64,000 nucleotides of DNA, taken from NCBI RefSeq assembly GCF_003399445.1, contig NZ_QUQO01000001.1:1671001-1735000 (forward strand), written 5' to 3'. Positions 1 to 8,800 of this stretch are shown here, piece after piece (position 1 is the first letter of the stretch; every line of letters begins with the position of its first letter). This stretch comes from Parvularcula marina (GTDB taxonomy: Bacteria; Pseudomonadota; Alphaproteobacteria; Caulobacterales; Parvularculaceae). Below the pieces are notes generated by a model. It worked only from the letters and a program-made list of their open reading frames with translations. It made no database searches and was not told the origin of the DNA. Both the position numbers and the translations under genes were made by a program.

Positions 1-669
1 CGCGCCCACTGGCTCACCGTCGAGCAGGATGATCCGCTTATCGCCCTTCCTCACATCTTTGAGATATTTCTGCGCGATCACCGGCACACGCCGCCCGGCA
101 AGGAACATCTCAAGCAGTGAAGCGAGGTTCTCGTCATCGGGCCTCACCCGGAAGACGCCCGCGCCGCCATTGCCGTAAAGCGGCTTGATGATGATGTCGC
201 GATGGGTCTCCCGGAACGCCCGGATCGCCTTTTCATCGGCGGTGATGAGGGTTTCGGGCATCAGGTCCGGAAAATCCATCACCAGAATTTTTTCCGGCGC
301 ATTCCGAATTTCTGCCGGATCGTTGAGCACCATCACGCTCTCGGGCAGTTTTTCGAGCAGGTGACAGGCCGTGATGTAGCTCATGTCAAAGGGCGGATCC
401 TGCCGCACCAGCACGACGTCGACCTCACTTAAATCGAGTAATTCGCGGCTGCCGAAACGGACATGATCGCCTTCATCGCGGCTCAGTTTATCGATGGAAC
501 GCGCAGAAACACTAAGTTTTTCGCCTTCCAGCCGCAGATCCGGCGCTTCATAGGTCCAGAGTTTGTGACCGCGCGCGAAGGCTTCAAGGGACAACGCGAA
601 TGTCGTGTCTCCCTTGATGTCGACCGCCTCCATCGGGTCCATCTGCACGGCAATCTTGAGGACGGACAT
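1..669 (-). CDS. gshB: Glutathione synthetase, 5' part (cut by window edge)
   Basis: The reverse strand from an ATG at 667-669 reads openly to the left edge (223 codons), so the C-terminal part lies outside the window. The N-terminus ([16 protein letters not shown]), the segment [14 protein letters not shown], the [12 protein letters not shown] glycine loop and a [16 protein letters not shown] segment are typical of prokaryotic GshB. The family joins glycine to gamma-glutamylcysteine with ATP in the cytoplasm, the last step of glutathione synthesis; the glycine loop belongs to the ATP-grasp domain. The gene diverges from the PheA-like gene, leaving about 100 bases for both promoters. In many alphaproteobacteria gshB lies near rsmI/yraN/yifB, which here sit 10 kb away. 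Identification is secure. Confidence 0.93.
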   Translation of the reverse strand, partial: MSVLKIAVQMDPMEAVDIKGDTTFALSLEAFARGHKLWTYEAPDLRLEGEKLSVSARSIDKLSRDEGDHVRFGSRELLDLSEVDVVLVRQDPPFDMSYITACHLLEKLPESVMVLNDPAEIRNAPEKILVMDFPDLMPETLITADEKAIRAFRETHRDIIIKPLYGNGGAGVFRVRPDDENLASLLEMFLAGRRVPVIAQKYLKDVRKGDKRIILLDGEPVGA

Positions 670-779
670 CTGAATTCTCCTATTTGGGGCAGCAAATACT
701 TGGGCAATGCGTGACCGCATCGCCACTGGCATTAACCTGCCGCCATGGTAAAGTCGGAATTCCAGAGGGGATGGTGGCT

Positions 780-2294
780 ATGGCGAATCAATTCGTAGCT
801 TATCAGGACGAGCGTCACGGACTCGCCGCGTGGGTGGCTGAGCAGATCGCTGCGGACCTGTTCCGTAATCAGGCAGAGCCTGATGCACCGCTGCATGAAG
901 TGACTGAGGGACAAGCACCCGAAGCCAGCATGCGCGCTGGTGGAGCGCCGAGTTTTACAGCTGAATCCTACGGCATGCGGCTTTCTGCAGGCGGCCGGGA
1001 TACTGCCCTGATGGAAGGACCGGCCCCTCGCCAGCGTGCCGATCAGGGTCTCGATAAAGCCTATCGGACGTGGACCTCGCCGCGGACTTCCGCCGAGTCG
1101 ATCATGTCGACCGTGATCGCAGGCCAGGCTCAGGTCGGCGTCCTGCCGCTTTATGACAATGACAAAAGCTTCTCTCGCGATACGCTGAATGCGCTGATCG
1201 ATTTCCCGCCGAACCGGGTGATCCGCGAATATGTCGCCGAGAGCAATTACGTCCTCGCCGCTCCCGCTGACCTGATCCACGAGATCGAGCAGTCCGGCTA
1301 TACCGACAGCTTCTCCGGCACCGGCTCGTCGCAGAGCTTCCAGTGGAATCGCGACAAGCAGCAGCGCTATCTGCGCAAGGTCACGACGATTTTCGCCTCC
1401 GCCGATGCCATGCGTCATTGCTCGGCAGCCCTTGAGGGTTTCCGCGCACGCGGTATCGAAGTTCAGACGATCCCTGATGGAGCAGACAGCTATCGCAAGG
1501 GCCTCGAAGTCGCGAGCGAGTACCTTGATCCGAACCGCCGGGTTGAGACCTATTTCTCTAACGCCAGCCACACACGGGTCAGCAAGTCACGCGGCGCCAA
1601 TCACAACAAGCCCGTGATTGCGGTCCTCCTCTCCGCCGACAAGGCGATGAGCCCGGACGGCTATGCCTATGACAGCGATTATGTCGTGCTTGAAGCCGAG
1701 ATGGCCGGTGCGGATCGCATCCGCACCTCGTTCATCGCGCTTCAAAAAGGCATCCCGGCAATTCCGCCAGAGGATATCGATCCACTGCGCTATGAGATGG
1801 CGTCACTTCGCCAGCGCTTCAAAGCCCCGAAGAAATCAGGCGGCGGCGCTGACCATCGCGCGCTTTACCCGATTGCCGGTGACAAGCCGAACGGCGCTCC
1901 TCAGCCCGAAGGCGTACCGGCCTATGTTCGCTGTCTTTATAAATGCGACACGGTCGGCAATGGCGTGAAGGACATCTCGCCGGTCATTCGGGCGCTTGCA
2001 GAACAAAAGCTCTCTTATACGACGACGACGCTTGATGGCCGCCCCGGCCACCCGATTGTCTTCGCCATCGATGTCCCGGCAGACCGCTGGGAAGAGATGC
2101 GCCCGGTTCTGCGCCAGATCACGCGGATGACCAATTATCGGCGGCTTGCCGATTTCCCGGCCATCCAACCGATGATCAAGGAAACCATCCGCCCGAAAAC
2201 CGCGACGACCGCGCGCGGCCGGACGGCGATGCTCCTGATTGGCGGGATTGTGGTGGCAGTGGCCGCCTTTGCCTTCATGCAGATGGGCGGCTGA
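780..2294 (+). CDS. Prephenate-dehydratase-like protein with C-terminal membrane anchor
   Basis: A 504-residue protein from ATG 780, chosen because GAGGGG lies just upstream; ATG 771 is an alternative and frame-open codons extend to 684. Residues about 80-330 follow the layout of the prephenate dehydratase fold: a VGVLPLYDND strand where PheA has the ENS loop, a VTTIFAS segment like the 'SHPQAL' region, and DRIRTSF where PheA has its TRF motif. A later segment (YVRCLYKC, then YTTTTLDGRPG, ending NYRRLADFP) looks like a divergent ACT domain. The last residues are a hydrophobic helix (TAMLLIGGIVVAVAAFAFMQ), suggesting a tail anchor with a cytoplasmic body. The ENS and TRF motifs are not conserved, so PheA activity is doubtful and a sensory or binding role is possible. 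The fold assignment is inference from motif order. Confidence 0.55.
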   Translation: MANQFVAYQDERHGLAAWVAEQIAADLFRNQAEPDAPLHEVTEGQAPEASMRAGGAPSFTAESYGMRLSAGGRDTALMEGPAPRQRADQGLDKAYRTWTSPRTSAESIMSTVIAGQAQVGVLPLYDNDKSFSRDTLNALIDFPPNRVIREYVAESNYVLAAPADLIHEIEQSGYTDSFSGTGSSQSFQWNRDKQQRYLRKVTTIFASADAMRHCSAALEGFRARGIEVQTIPDGADSYRKGLEVASEYLDPNRRVETYFSNASHTRVSKSRGANHNKPVIAVLLSADKAMSPDGYAYDSDYVVLEAEMAGADRIRTSFIALQKGIPAIPPEDIDPLRYEMASLRQRFKAPKKSGGGADHRALYPIAGDKPNGAPQPEGVPAYVRCLYKCDTVGNGVKDISPVIRALAEQKLSYTTTTLDGRPGHPIVFAIDVPADRWEEMRPVLRQITRMTNYRRLADFPAIQPMIKETIRPKTATTARGRTAMLLIGGIVVAVAAFAFMQMGG

Positions 2295-2990
2295 TCAGGC
2301 AGCCGCCCGCTCATTCAGCACAAAGCCGTAAATCGCGATGAAATGGCAGATGCTGCCCGCGAGTACGAAACAGTGGAAAATCGTGTGCGTGAAGGCGCGT
2401 GACTTCCACGCATAAAAGACCGCGCCCACGGTAAAGCAGAGCCCGCCTGCGACCAGCCAGATGAAGCCGGACAGCGCCATGTTCTGGATCAGCTGGTGCA
2501 CGATGAAAATCGCGATCCACCCCATGCCGATATAAGAGGCCAGCGACAGCCAGTCATATTTCTTGAGCCCCGCAAAGAAGTGGACGACGAATTTCATCGC
2601 AACCCCAATTGCCGCCACGGACCAGACCACGGCGAGGATCACCTTCCCCGTCATATCCGGCAAGGTGATGAGCGCAAACGGCGTGTAGGAGCCTGCAATC
2701 TTTAGATAGATCGCCGCATGGTCGATCACCTCAAGGAACGGCTGCACCGACAGCTTGAAACAGGCGTGATAAACGGTCGAGGCGATATATAGGAATATCG
2801 CGCAGCCGCCATAAATGCTGACCGCGGTAATGCCCGCCGCACCAGAACCAACGGCCACTGCCTTCAGGATCAAAAAGACCAGCGCAATGATCGCGAGGAT
2901 AATGCCGACGCCATGCGTCACCGCATGCAGCACTTCCTCAAGGGCGGTGTGCACGTCATGGGCTTCAGCGGCTCGTTTTGGTAGGACCAT
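2295..2990 (-). CDS. Hemolysin III / PAQR family membrane protein
   Basis: A 231-residue protein with about seven hydrophobic segments and the family's conserved His residues: HAVTHGVG near the N-terminus, STVYHACF in the middle and HCFVLAGSICHF near the C-terminus. Bacterial members (TrhA/YqfA, 'hemolysin III') are inner-membrane PAQR proteins implicated in membrane-lipid homeostasis; true haemolytic activity is doubtful. ATG 2990 is preceded by AGGA. Its stop codon directly abuts the stop of the convergent PheA-like gene with no spacer. About 200 bases separate its start from divergent pnp. Confidence 0.88.
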   Translation of the reverse strand: MVLPKRAAEAHDVHTALEEVLHAVTHGVGIILAIIALVFLILKAVAVGSGAAGITAVSIYGGCAIFLYIASTVYHACFKLSVQPFLEVIDHAAIYLKIAGSYTPFALITLPDMTGKVILAVVWSVAAIGVAMKFVVHFFAGLKKYDWLSLASYIGMGWIAIFIVHQLIQNMALSGFIWLVAGGLCFTVGAVFYAWKSRAFTHTIFHCFVLAGSICHFIAIYGFVLNERAAA

Positions 2991-3139
2991 AACGTATCCT
3001 TACGCTGTAAAGACGGCAGAGCTAAGGCACTCGTCGCAAAAATCATGCCCTGACCAATCACGGCTGATGACACTCGGTTGCATCTGGCGTTGGCTTGCCC
3101 CACAAGCCCCGCCATCGATCAGAAAAGACTGACGATATA

Positions 3140-3161
3140 GGCCGCGAGCGGCAATTCGGCC
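3140..3161 (+). promoter_or_regulatory. Alternative stem-loops in the pnp leader
   Basis: GGCCG (3140-3144) can pair with CGGCC (3157-3161), or GCCG (3141-3144) with CGGC (3149-3152) around a CGAG loop. The two structures exclude each other and lie 31-52 bases before the pnp start. In E. coli the pnp leader is a hairpin cut by RNase III and then degraded by PNPase; a similar role here is inference only. Confidence 0.3.
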
Positions 3162-3191
3162 GGCGGCGATCACGAAAGACGAACGATAAGA

Positions 3192-5315
3192 ATGTTCACA
3201 ATCACCAAAAAAACAACCGAATGGGCCGGTCGGCCCCTCACGCTCGAAAGCGGGCGCATTGCGCGCCAGGCCGATGGCGCCGTTCTCGCCACCTATGGTG
3301 AGACCACCGTTCTCGCCACCGTCGTGGCTCAGAGAGAGCAGAAACCGGGGCAGGACTTCTTCCCGCTGACCGTGAACTACCAGGAAAAAACCTATGCCGC
3401 CGGCCGTATTCCGGGCGGCTTTTTCAAACGCGAAGGGCGTCCTTCCGAAAAGGAAACCCTGACCTCGCGCCTCATCGACCGGCCGATCCGGCCGCTGTTT
3501 GCGCCAGGCTTCAAGAACGAAGTTCAAGTCATCTGTACCGTGATGAGCCACGATCTTGAAAACGATCCGGATATCGTTGCGATGATCGCGGCCTCTGCCG
3601 CCCTGACTATTTCCGGCGTCCCCTTCATGGGCCCGATCGGCGCTGCTCGCGTCGGTTACAAGGACGGCGAATTCATGATCAACCCGACCCTCGCCGATCT
3701 TGAGGGCACGGAACTCGATCTCGTCATGGCCGGCACGCAAGACGCCGTCATGATGGTTGAATCGCAGGCTGAAGAACTCTCCGAAGAAATCATGCTCGGC
3801 GCCGTGATGAAAGGTCATGAGGCGTCACGCCAGATGATCGATCACATCATCTCATTTGCCGAAGAATGCGCAAAAGAGCCGTGGGATTATGTGCCTGCGG
3901 ATTATTCGGATATCGCGCCGCGCGTCCGTGAACTGGTCGAAGCTGACCTCCGCGCTGCCTATCAGGAAACGGTCAAACAGAACCGCCAGGAAAAGATCAA
4001 TGCCGCCAAACAAAAGGCGAAAGAGACTTTCATCGGCGAAGATGTGGCTGACCCGATTGACGGCATCGTCCTCGGCACGCTCCTGAAAGAAATCGAGAGC
4101 GATATCGTCCGTAATGATATCATCGAGACGGGCAACCGGATCGACGGCCGTGACACGAAAACCGTCCGTCCGATCGTCTCAGAAGTCGGCATCCTGCCGC
4201 GCACGCACGGCTCCGCACTCTTCACCCGCGGGGAAACGCAAGCCATCGTCGTCTCGACACTGGGCACCGCCGATGACGAGCAGTTCATCGACGCGCTTGA
4301 AGGGACGTATAAGGCAAAGTTCCTGCTGCACTATAACTTCCCGCCTTTCTCGGTTGGTGAGACGGGCCGCGTCGGCTCTCCTGGCCGCCGCGAAATCGGC
4401 CACGGCAAGCTGGCCTGGCGGGCGCTTCAGGCTGTTCTTCCGGCTGAGGAAGAATTCCCTTACGTCATCCGCCTTGTCTCGGAGATCACCGAGTCGAACG
4501 GCTCCTCCTCAATGGCAACGGTCTGCGGCTCTTCGCTGGCCATGATGGACGCCGGTGTGCCGATCAAGCGCGCTGTCGCCGGGATCGCCATGGGCCTCAT
4601 CCTTGAAGGCGAGAAATTCGCTGTCCTGTCCGATATTCTGGGTGATGAAGATCACCTGGGCGATATGGACTTTAAAGTGGCGGGTACGTCCGAAGGCGTC
4701 ACCTCGCTGCAGATGGACATCAAGGTTGCCGGCATCACAGAGGAGATCATGCAGGTCGCCCTTGGTCAGGCCAAAGACGGCCGGATGCACATCCTTGGCG
4801 AGATGAACAAGGCGCTTTCCGCTTCCCGCGGCGAAGTCGGCGAGTTCGCGCCGCGCATCGAAACGCTGAAAATCCCGGTCGACAAGATCCGGGACGTCAT
4901 CGGCTCGGGCGGCAAGGTCATCCGCGAGATCGTCGAGAAGACAGGCGCGAAAGTGAATGTCGAAGACGACGGCACGATCAAAGTCGCATCATCTGACGGC
5001 GCGTCGATCGATGCGGCCGTCAAATGGATCAAGTCGATCACAGACGAACCGGAAGTCGGCGAAGTCTACAAAGGCAAGGTCGTCAAGACCGTCGACTTTG
5101 GCGCATTCGTCAACTTCTTCGGCGCCCGCGACGGCCTTGTTCACATCAGCCAGCTGAATGACGGCCGTCCGGAGAAAACCACCGACGTCGTCAATGAAGG
5201 CGACGAGGTTTTCGTCAAGCTTCTCGGCTTTGATGACCGCGGCAAGGTTCGCCTGTCGATGAAGGTCGTCGATCAGGAGACCGGTAAGGAAATCGCCAAA
5301 GACGGCGACGAATAA
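3192..5315 (+). CDS. pnp: Polyribonucleotide nucleotidyltransferase (PNPase)
   Basis: A 707-residue protein of normal length. It has two RNase PH-type core domains (about 1-225 and 320-535) joined by an alpha-helical domain, then a KH domain with the [10 protein letters not shown] loop (about 565) and an S1 domain (about 620-690, [16 protein letters not shown]). The catalytic half keeps [20 protein letters not shown] and the SNGSSSMA motif. PNPase is a phosphorolytic 3'-5' exoribonuclease in the cytoplasm and RNA degradosome. rpsO, which usually precedes pnp, is absent; the upstream neighbour is a divergent hemolysin III gene, so pnp is probably monocistronic. A strong terminator follows. Confidence 0.97.
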   Translation: MFTITKKTTEWAGRPLTLESGRIARQADGAVLATYGETTVLATVVAQREQKPGQDFFPLTVNYQEKTYAAGRIPGGFFKREGRPSEKETLTSRLIDRPIRPLFAPGFKNEVQVICTVMSHDLENDPDIVAMIAASAALTISGVPFMGPIGAARVGYKDGEFMINPTLADLEGTELDLVMAGTQDAVMMVESQAEELSEEIMLGAVMKGHEASRQMIDHIISFAEECAKEPWDYVPADYSDIAPRVRELVEADLRAAYQETVKQNRQEKINAAKQKAKETFIGEDVADPIDGIVLGTLLKEIESDIVRNDIIETGNRIDGRDTKTVRPIVSEVGILPRTHGSALFTRGETQAIVVSTLGTADDEQFIDALEGTYKAKFLLHYNFPPFSVGETGRVGSPGRREIGHGKLAWRALQAVLPAEEEFPYVIRLVSEITESNGSSSMATVCGSSLAMMDAGVPIKRAVAGIAMGLILEGEKFAVLSDILGDEDHLGDMDFKVAGTSEGVTSLQMDIKVAGITEEIMQVALGQAKDGRMHILGEMNKALSASRGEVGEFAPRIETLKIPVDKIRDVIGSGGKVIREIVEKTGAKVNVEDDGTIKVASSDGASIDAAVKWIKSITDEPEVGEVYKGKVVKTVDFGAFVNFFGARDGLVHISQLNDGRPEKTTDVVNEGDEVFVKLLGFDDRGKVRLSMKVVDQETGKEIAKDGDE

Positions 5316-5345
5316 TCCTTACACAACCTGATTGAGGTTAAAATG

Positions 5346-5379
5346 AAGGCCGGCCCCGCAAGGTGCCGGCCTTTTTTTG
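5346..5379 (+). terminator. Rho-independent terminator of pnp
   Basis: A perfect 9-bp stem (AAGGCCGGC at 5346-5354 with GCCGGCCTT at 5365-5373) with a 10-base loop, followed by a T run to 5378. It lies 31 bases after the pnp stop, and before the end of the convergent MXKDX gene. Confidence 0.9.
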
Positions 5380-5393
5380 TGGCCAGCTAACCG

Positions 5394-5726
5394 TCAGTGG
5401 TCCATCTTTTCTTTCATCTTTGGAGCATCTTTCATCTCCATGTTTTCTAACGCCATGCAGTCTTTCTTCATCGCGTCTTTTTTCATCGACTCATCTTCCA
5501 TGGAGTCCTTCATGGCGTCGCCCTCGGCCATGGATTCCTCTTTCATCATGGCGTCATCGGCCATCATGGAATCATCCGCCATGCCCTCTTTCATCTTGTC
5601 TGCAGGCTTGCAGTCTTCAGCCTGAGGCTTCTCTTTCATCCCATCTTCCATCATTTCCTGAGCGGCAAGAACCGTCGGAATAGACAACAATGTAACCGTG
5701 ACGGCAGTCAGCATTCGTTTCGACAT
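5394..5726 (-). CDS. Secreted Met-rich MXKDX-type repeat protein
   Basis: A 110-residue protein from ATG 5726, preceded by GAGGAG. A signal peptide (MSKRMLTAVTVTLLSIPTVLAAQ) is followed by a low-complexity mature part of Met, Asp, Glu, Lys, Ser and Ala in short units such as DDAMMKEESM, EGDAMKDSM and KKDAMKKDCM. This matches the 'pentapeptide MXKDX repeat' type of small exported protein, whose function is unknown. The dense methionines with two cysteines (EDCKP, KDCMA) and acidic residues suggest binding of soft metals such as copper in the periplasm; that is inference. It diverges from the TonB-dependent receptor gene across 143 bases. Confidence 0.8.
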   Translation of the reverse strand: MSKRMLTAVTVTLLSIPTVLAAQEMMEDGMKEKPQAEDCKPADKMKEGMADDSMMADDAMMKEESMAEGDAMKDSMEDESMKKDAMKKDCMALENMEMKDAPKMKEKMDH

Positions 5727-5869
5727 GGGGGTGCTCCTCACATTTGTTTCCCGCTTTCCTGTTCGTGACGCAGGCGCAGAAGTTACAAAAAATGCGCCCC
5801 GATCAATTGCTCCGCCTTGGCAGGTGAGTAGTCGCCCCCTATGCGTCATCCAAAAACAAATGAGGAAAC

Positions 5870-8077
5870 ATGATTGCCTTCGCTGCACTCGGCATGCTTT
5901 TGGCCGACGACATCATCACCGTAACTGGCACCAAGCTAGACGCACCGCTCAGCGAACTGCCCATGAGTGTGGATGTATTGTCTGCAGATGAGCCCGGCGG
6001 GCTTGCCCCTCTTAATGCAGCAGAAGAAATCAGCGAGCGCCTCGCAGGCGTTGAGGCCGCGGTCGCCAACGGCACGCAGGTTGCCTTCCAGATCCGCGGC
6101 ATCGGTGCAGTCGATCATCAGGCGCTGACCCCCACGGCCGCAGCTGTCTATGTCGATGGCGTCTTCATGGCGACCAACGTCCAGACGGGCTTTCTTCTTT
6201 ATGACATCGACCGCGCGGAAGTCCTCAAAGGCCCGCAAGGCACGCTTTATGGCCGCAATGCCTCCTCCGGTGCGGTGAATTTCGAGACCGTCCGTCCGTC
6301 AGCGGACCAGTCAGGCTATCTCAGGCTTGCGCTCGGCAATTTCGGGCTGATCGATAGTGCCGGCGCTATCGGCGCCTCTTTCTCTGACCGCATCCATGGC
6401 CGGCTGGCCGGACGCTTGCTGCGCCGCGATGCCGTCCTTGATAATGTCATCACGGATGCGGGCGTTCCGGCCCCGGATGATGCAGGTAAGCGCGAGGAAT
6501 ACGGCCTGCGCGGCAGTCTTCTGGTCGAAGGCGCGACAGGCTGGGACACGCTGATCCGCGCGCATTGGGAACAGGATAGCGGCATCAACGCCGCCCCGCG
6601 CAATGACAGCCTCGATATCGGCGATCATGAAATCTCGATTGGCCCTGACGGCATTCAGGATACGGACAGCTCATTCTGGGGTAGCTCGCTTGAGGTAACC
6701 GGTCAACATGGCGAGTGGGAGATATTCTCCCTGACTGCCTATGAAGCCTATGACCAGAATTACGGGTTTGATTTCGATGGTGCTCCTGCACCTTTTGGCA
6801 ATCCGAACCTCAACGCCAATCTCTCCTATGACCGCGAGTTCTGGCAATTAAGTCAGGAGGTCCGCGGCCAGCGGCAATTTGGCGATCATCGCGTGATGAT
6901 CGGTGTGACGGCCTCGACCGATGATTTTGATCAGGACTATCTGATCTGGTGCGGCGATCTTGACCCTGAGACTCTGCTTGGCTCCTGCCCCTATGTGGGC
7001 GCGCCCGGCCGGGTCGGACCAACACCTGCCTCTCCCGGCACGCCCCTTTCCCTCCTGACACGGATCGAACAGGCTCGCGATACCGCAGCTCTCTTCACCC
7101 ATAATGAGATTGCGCTTGGGGCACTCACCACCCTGACCCTGGGCGGACGCCTCACATGGGAGCGGATCGAAGGCGAAGGTTTCGGCATCCACATCTTCGA
7201 TGATGGCACGCGCGGTTTTAACAATCGCGATGGACTCGGCCCGGCCATGGGCAGCAATGTCATTGAGGACACGCGGTTTACCGGTAATGCTGCACTCTCC
7301 CGCCAGATCGGGACGGGTACGGCCTATCTTGCGATTTCCAGCGGCTATAAATCGGGCGGCTTTAATGGCGAAGTCCAGAACAACGCCACCCATTTCGCGG
7401 ATGAGGGTCTCTTCGGGGCAGAAACAGTCACCGCTTATGAAGCCGGGTTCAAATCTCCGCTGGGGCAAACAGCCTTCCTGAATGCGGCGATCTTCTATCA
7501 GGATTATGCCGACCCACAGGCGCGGATCTTCGTCAATTTCACTCAGCCCAATGGCGATGTCATCACCTCGAACTCGCTTTCCAACCTTGATGAGGCAACA
7601 AGCTATGGCGCTGAGCTGAATCTCGACTGGCAACCCAGCCCAGCACTCGATCTGCGGGCAGGGCTCGTTCTGCTCGAGACGGATATCCATCAGGGGACGG
7701 AGGCTGTGCCGACCGGCAATGCCGACACCTTTGACGGCAATCCCCTGCCCTTCGCACCCGAGGTCTCAGCGACACTTTCAGGGACCTACACAATGCCCCT
7801 CGATAATGGCGGGACGTTGATCCTCGGCGGACATGCGAAATACCGCAGCGAGTTCTATCTCGATGCGGAAGGTCTTACCGCACGGTCGCAGGATGGATAT
7901 ACGATCCTTGATGCCACAGCCGCGTACCGTTTGCCGAGTAAGAAGCTGACCATCGGCCTCTTCGGGCGCAATCTTCTTGATGAGGATTATGCCGTCTCCG
8001 GCTACGGCTTTATCGGCTATAACACCTTCCGCAGTGCCCCTCGCTCATGGGGCGTTGAGGCAAGCCTCGATTTCTAG
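5870..8077 (+). CDS. TonB-dependent outer-membrane receptor
   Basis: A 735-residue receptor. A TonB-box-like start (ITVTGTKL, about 16-23) is followed by a plug domain (PMSVDVLSADE, VFMATNVQTGF, then VLKGPQGTLYGRNASSGAVNF at about 122-142) and a long beta-barrel ending in an aromatic terminal strand (WGVEASLDF). TonB-ExbBD-driven receptors import siderophores, vitamins, metals or glycans; the substrate cannot be read here. The FExxRP-type stretch and barrel repeats look like the iron-complex/generic class common in alphaproteobacteria. The start is fixed by an in-frame TGA six bases upstream and by GAGGAA before the ATG, leaving an unusually short leader (MIAFAALGMLLA) with no basic n-region. 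The neighbouring divergent Met-rich secreted protein may share its regulation. Confidence 0.93.
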   Translation: MIAFAALGMLLADDIITVTGTKLDAPLSELPMSVDVLSADEPGGLAPLNAAEEISERLAGVEAAVANGTQVAFQIRGIGAVDHQALTPTAAAVYVDGVFMATNVQTGFLLYDIDRAEVLKGPQGTLYGRNASSGAVNFETVRPSADQSGYLRLALGNFGLIDSAGAIGASFSDRIHGRLAGRLLRRDAVLDNVITDAGVPAPDDAGKREEYGLRGSLLVEGATGWDTLIRAHWEQDSGINAAPRNDSLDIGDHEISIGPDGIQDTDSSFWGSSLEVTGQHGEWEIFSLTAYEAYDQNYGFDFDGAPAPFGNPNLNANLSYDREFWQLSQEVRGQRQFGDHRVMIGVTASTDDFDQDYLIWCGDLDPETLLGSCPYVGAPGRVGPTPASPGTPLSLLTRIEQARDTAALFTHNEIALGALTTLTLGGRLTWERIEGEGFGIHIFDDGTRGFNNRDGLGPAMGSNVIEDTRFTGNAALSRQIGTGTAYLAISSGYKSGGFNGEVQNNATHFADEGLFGAETVTAYEAGFKSPLGQTAFLNAAIFYQDYADPQARIFVNFTQPNGDVITSNSLSNLDEATSYGAELNLDWQPSPALDLRAGLVLLETDIHQGTEAVPTGNADTFDGNPLPFAPEVSATLSGTYTMPLDNGGTLILGGHAKYRSEFYLDAEGLTARSQDGYTILDATAAYRLPSKKLTIGLFGRNLLDEDYAVSGYGFIGYNTFRSAPRSWGVEASLDF

Positions 8078-8084
8078 CCCCCAC

Positions 8085-8115
8085 AAAAAAAGCCCCGGCG
8101 AATACCGGGGCTTTT
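8085..8115. terminator. Bidirectional terminator between receptor and DUF1134 genes
   Basis: A perfect 10-bp stem (AAAGCCCCGG at 8089-8098 with CCGGGGCTTT at 8105-8114) and a 6-base loop. An A run on the left and a T run on the right let it stop transcription from both convergent genes. Confidence 0.9.
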
Positions 8116-8137
8116 CACATCTTCATCTTTCAAAAGA

Positions 8138-8719
8138 TCAGAACGGGACGACCCGCGGCTCCCGCGAATAAGCAAGATAACCGATATTCGCGCCCAGCCG
8201 GGCCCCAACGCCTGCGCGCATCGGCACAAGGGTGATATTCTCTGCACGCTGATAATTGGCACCCACACCGCCAACGAGATAGGCCGTGCCTTCAACACCG
8301 GGGAAGCGCTGGATCAGGCGATCCGGGTTCTGAAGACCATAGACAAGTGTGAAGGTTTTCGACGCGTTAGCCCCGAGATCCCAGCCGATTGACGGGCCCT
8401 GCCAGTAAACCGGCATCTGATAGCCATTGCGCATCACAAGATAGCCCGAGCCATAGCGAAGCCCTGCGCCAATCGCGCCGGAGGCTTCTTCGCCATAAAT
8501 ATAGCCAATCGGCTCCCCAAGATCGGCAAAGGTCCGCTCAACGAGCGTCCCGGCGGTTTCTGCCGACACGCCGAGCCAATCCTCAATCGCGTTGACGGCA
8601 CCGGATTCGGAGAAGTCGCTATTGGGCGGCGGCGGAGGCGGCGCGTTCTGTCCCGAGCGCGGGGACATGCAGGCCGAGGCCAGAAAGAGGAGGCTAAGGG
8701 CAGCCAAAATCCGGGTCAT
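8138..8719 (-). CDS. DUF1134 family lipoprotein
   Basis: A 193-residue protein with a lipoprotein signal (lipobox LASAC, Cys17), a Pro-rich linker (PPPPPP) and a compact glycine- and aromatic-rich domain (AENITLVPMRAGVGARLGANIGYLAYS at the end). The domain matches DUF1134, a family common in alphaproteobacteria and of unknown function, usually exported. The sequence suggests anchoring in the outer or inner membrane facing the periplasm. It is convergent with the TonB receptor and shares its terminator. A separate 80-base gap divides it from the upstream PBP-activator gene. Confidence 0.85.
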   Translation of the reverse strand: MTRILAALSLLFLASACMSPRSGQNAPPPPPPNSDFSESGAVNAIEDWLGVSAETAGTLVERTFADLGEPIGYIYGEEASGAIGAGLRYGSGYLVMRNGYQMPVYWQGPSIGWDLGANASKTFTLVYGLQNPDRLIQRFPGVEGTAYLVGGVGANYQRAENITLVPMRAGVGARLGANIGYLAYSREPRVVPF

Positions 8720-8800
8720 AAGTCACCATCCAAGTTCAAGACCTGTAAACGCCGGTCTCAACTGATTTGTTCCCGCAGAAAACGGGGGCGAAAGCGTTAC

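Noticed and set aside
732-1571. 279-codon reverse-strand frame opposite the PheA-like gene
   Set aside because: It mirrors the forward gene's codon pattern, has no family motif and no ribosome site, and the forward frame has a coherent fold and membrane tail.
3000-3818. 272-codon reverse frame across the pnp 5' region
   Set aside because: Most of it is the complement of conserved pnp codons; no ribosome site or family.
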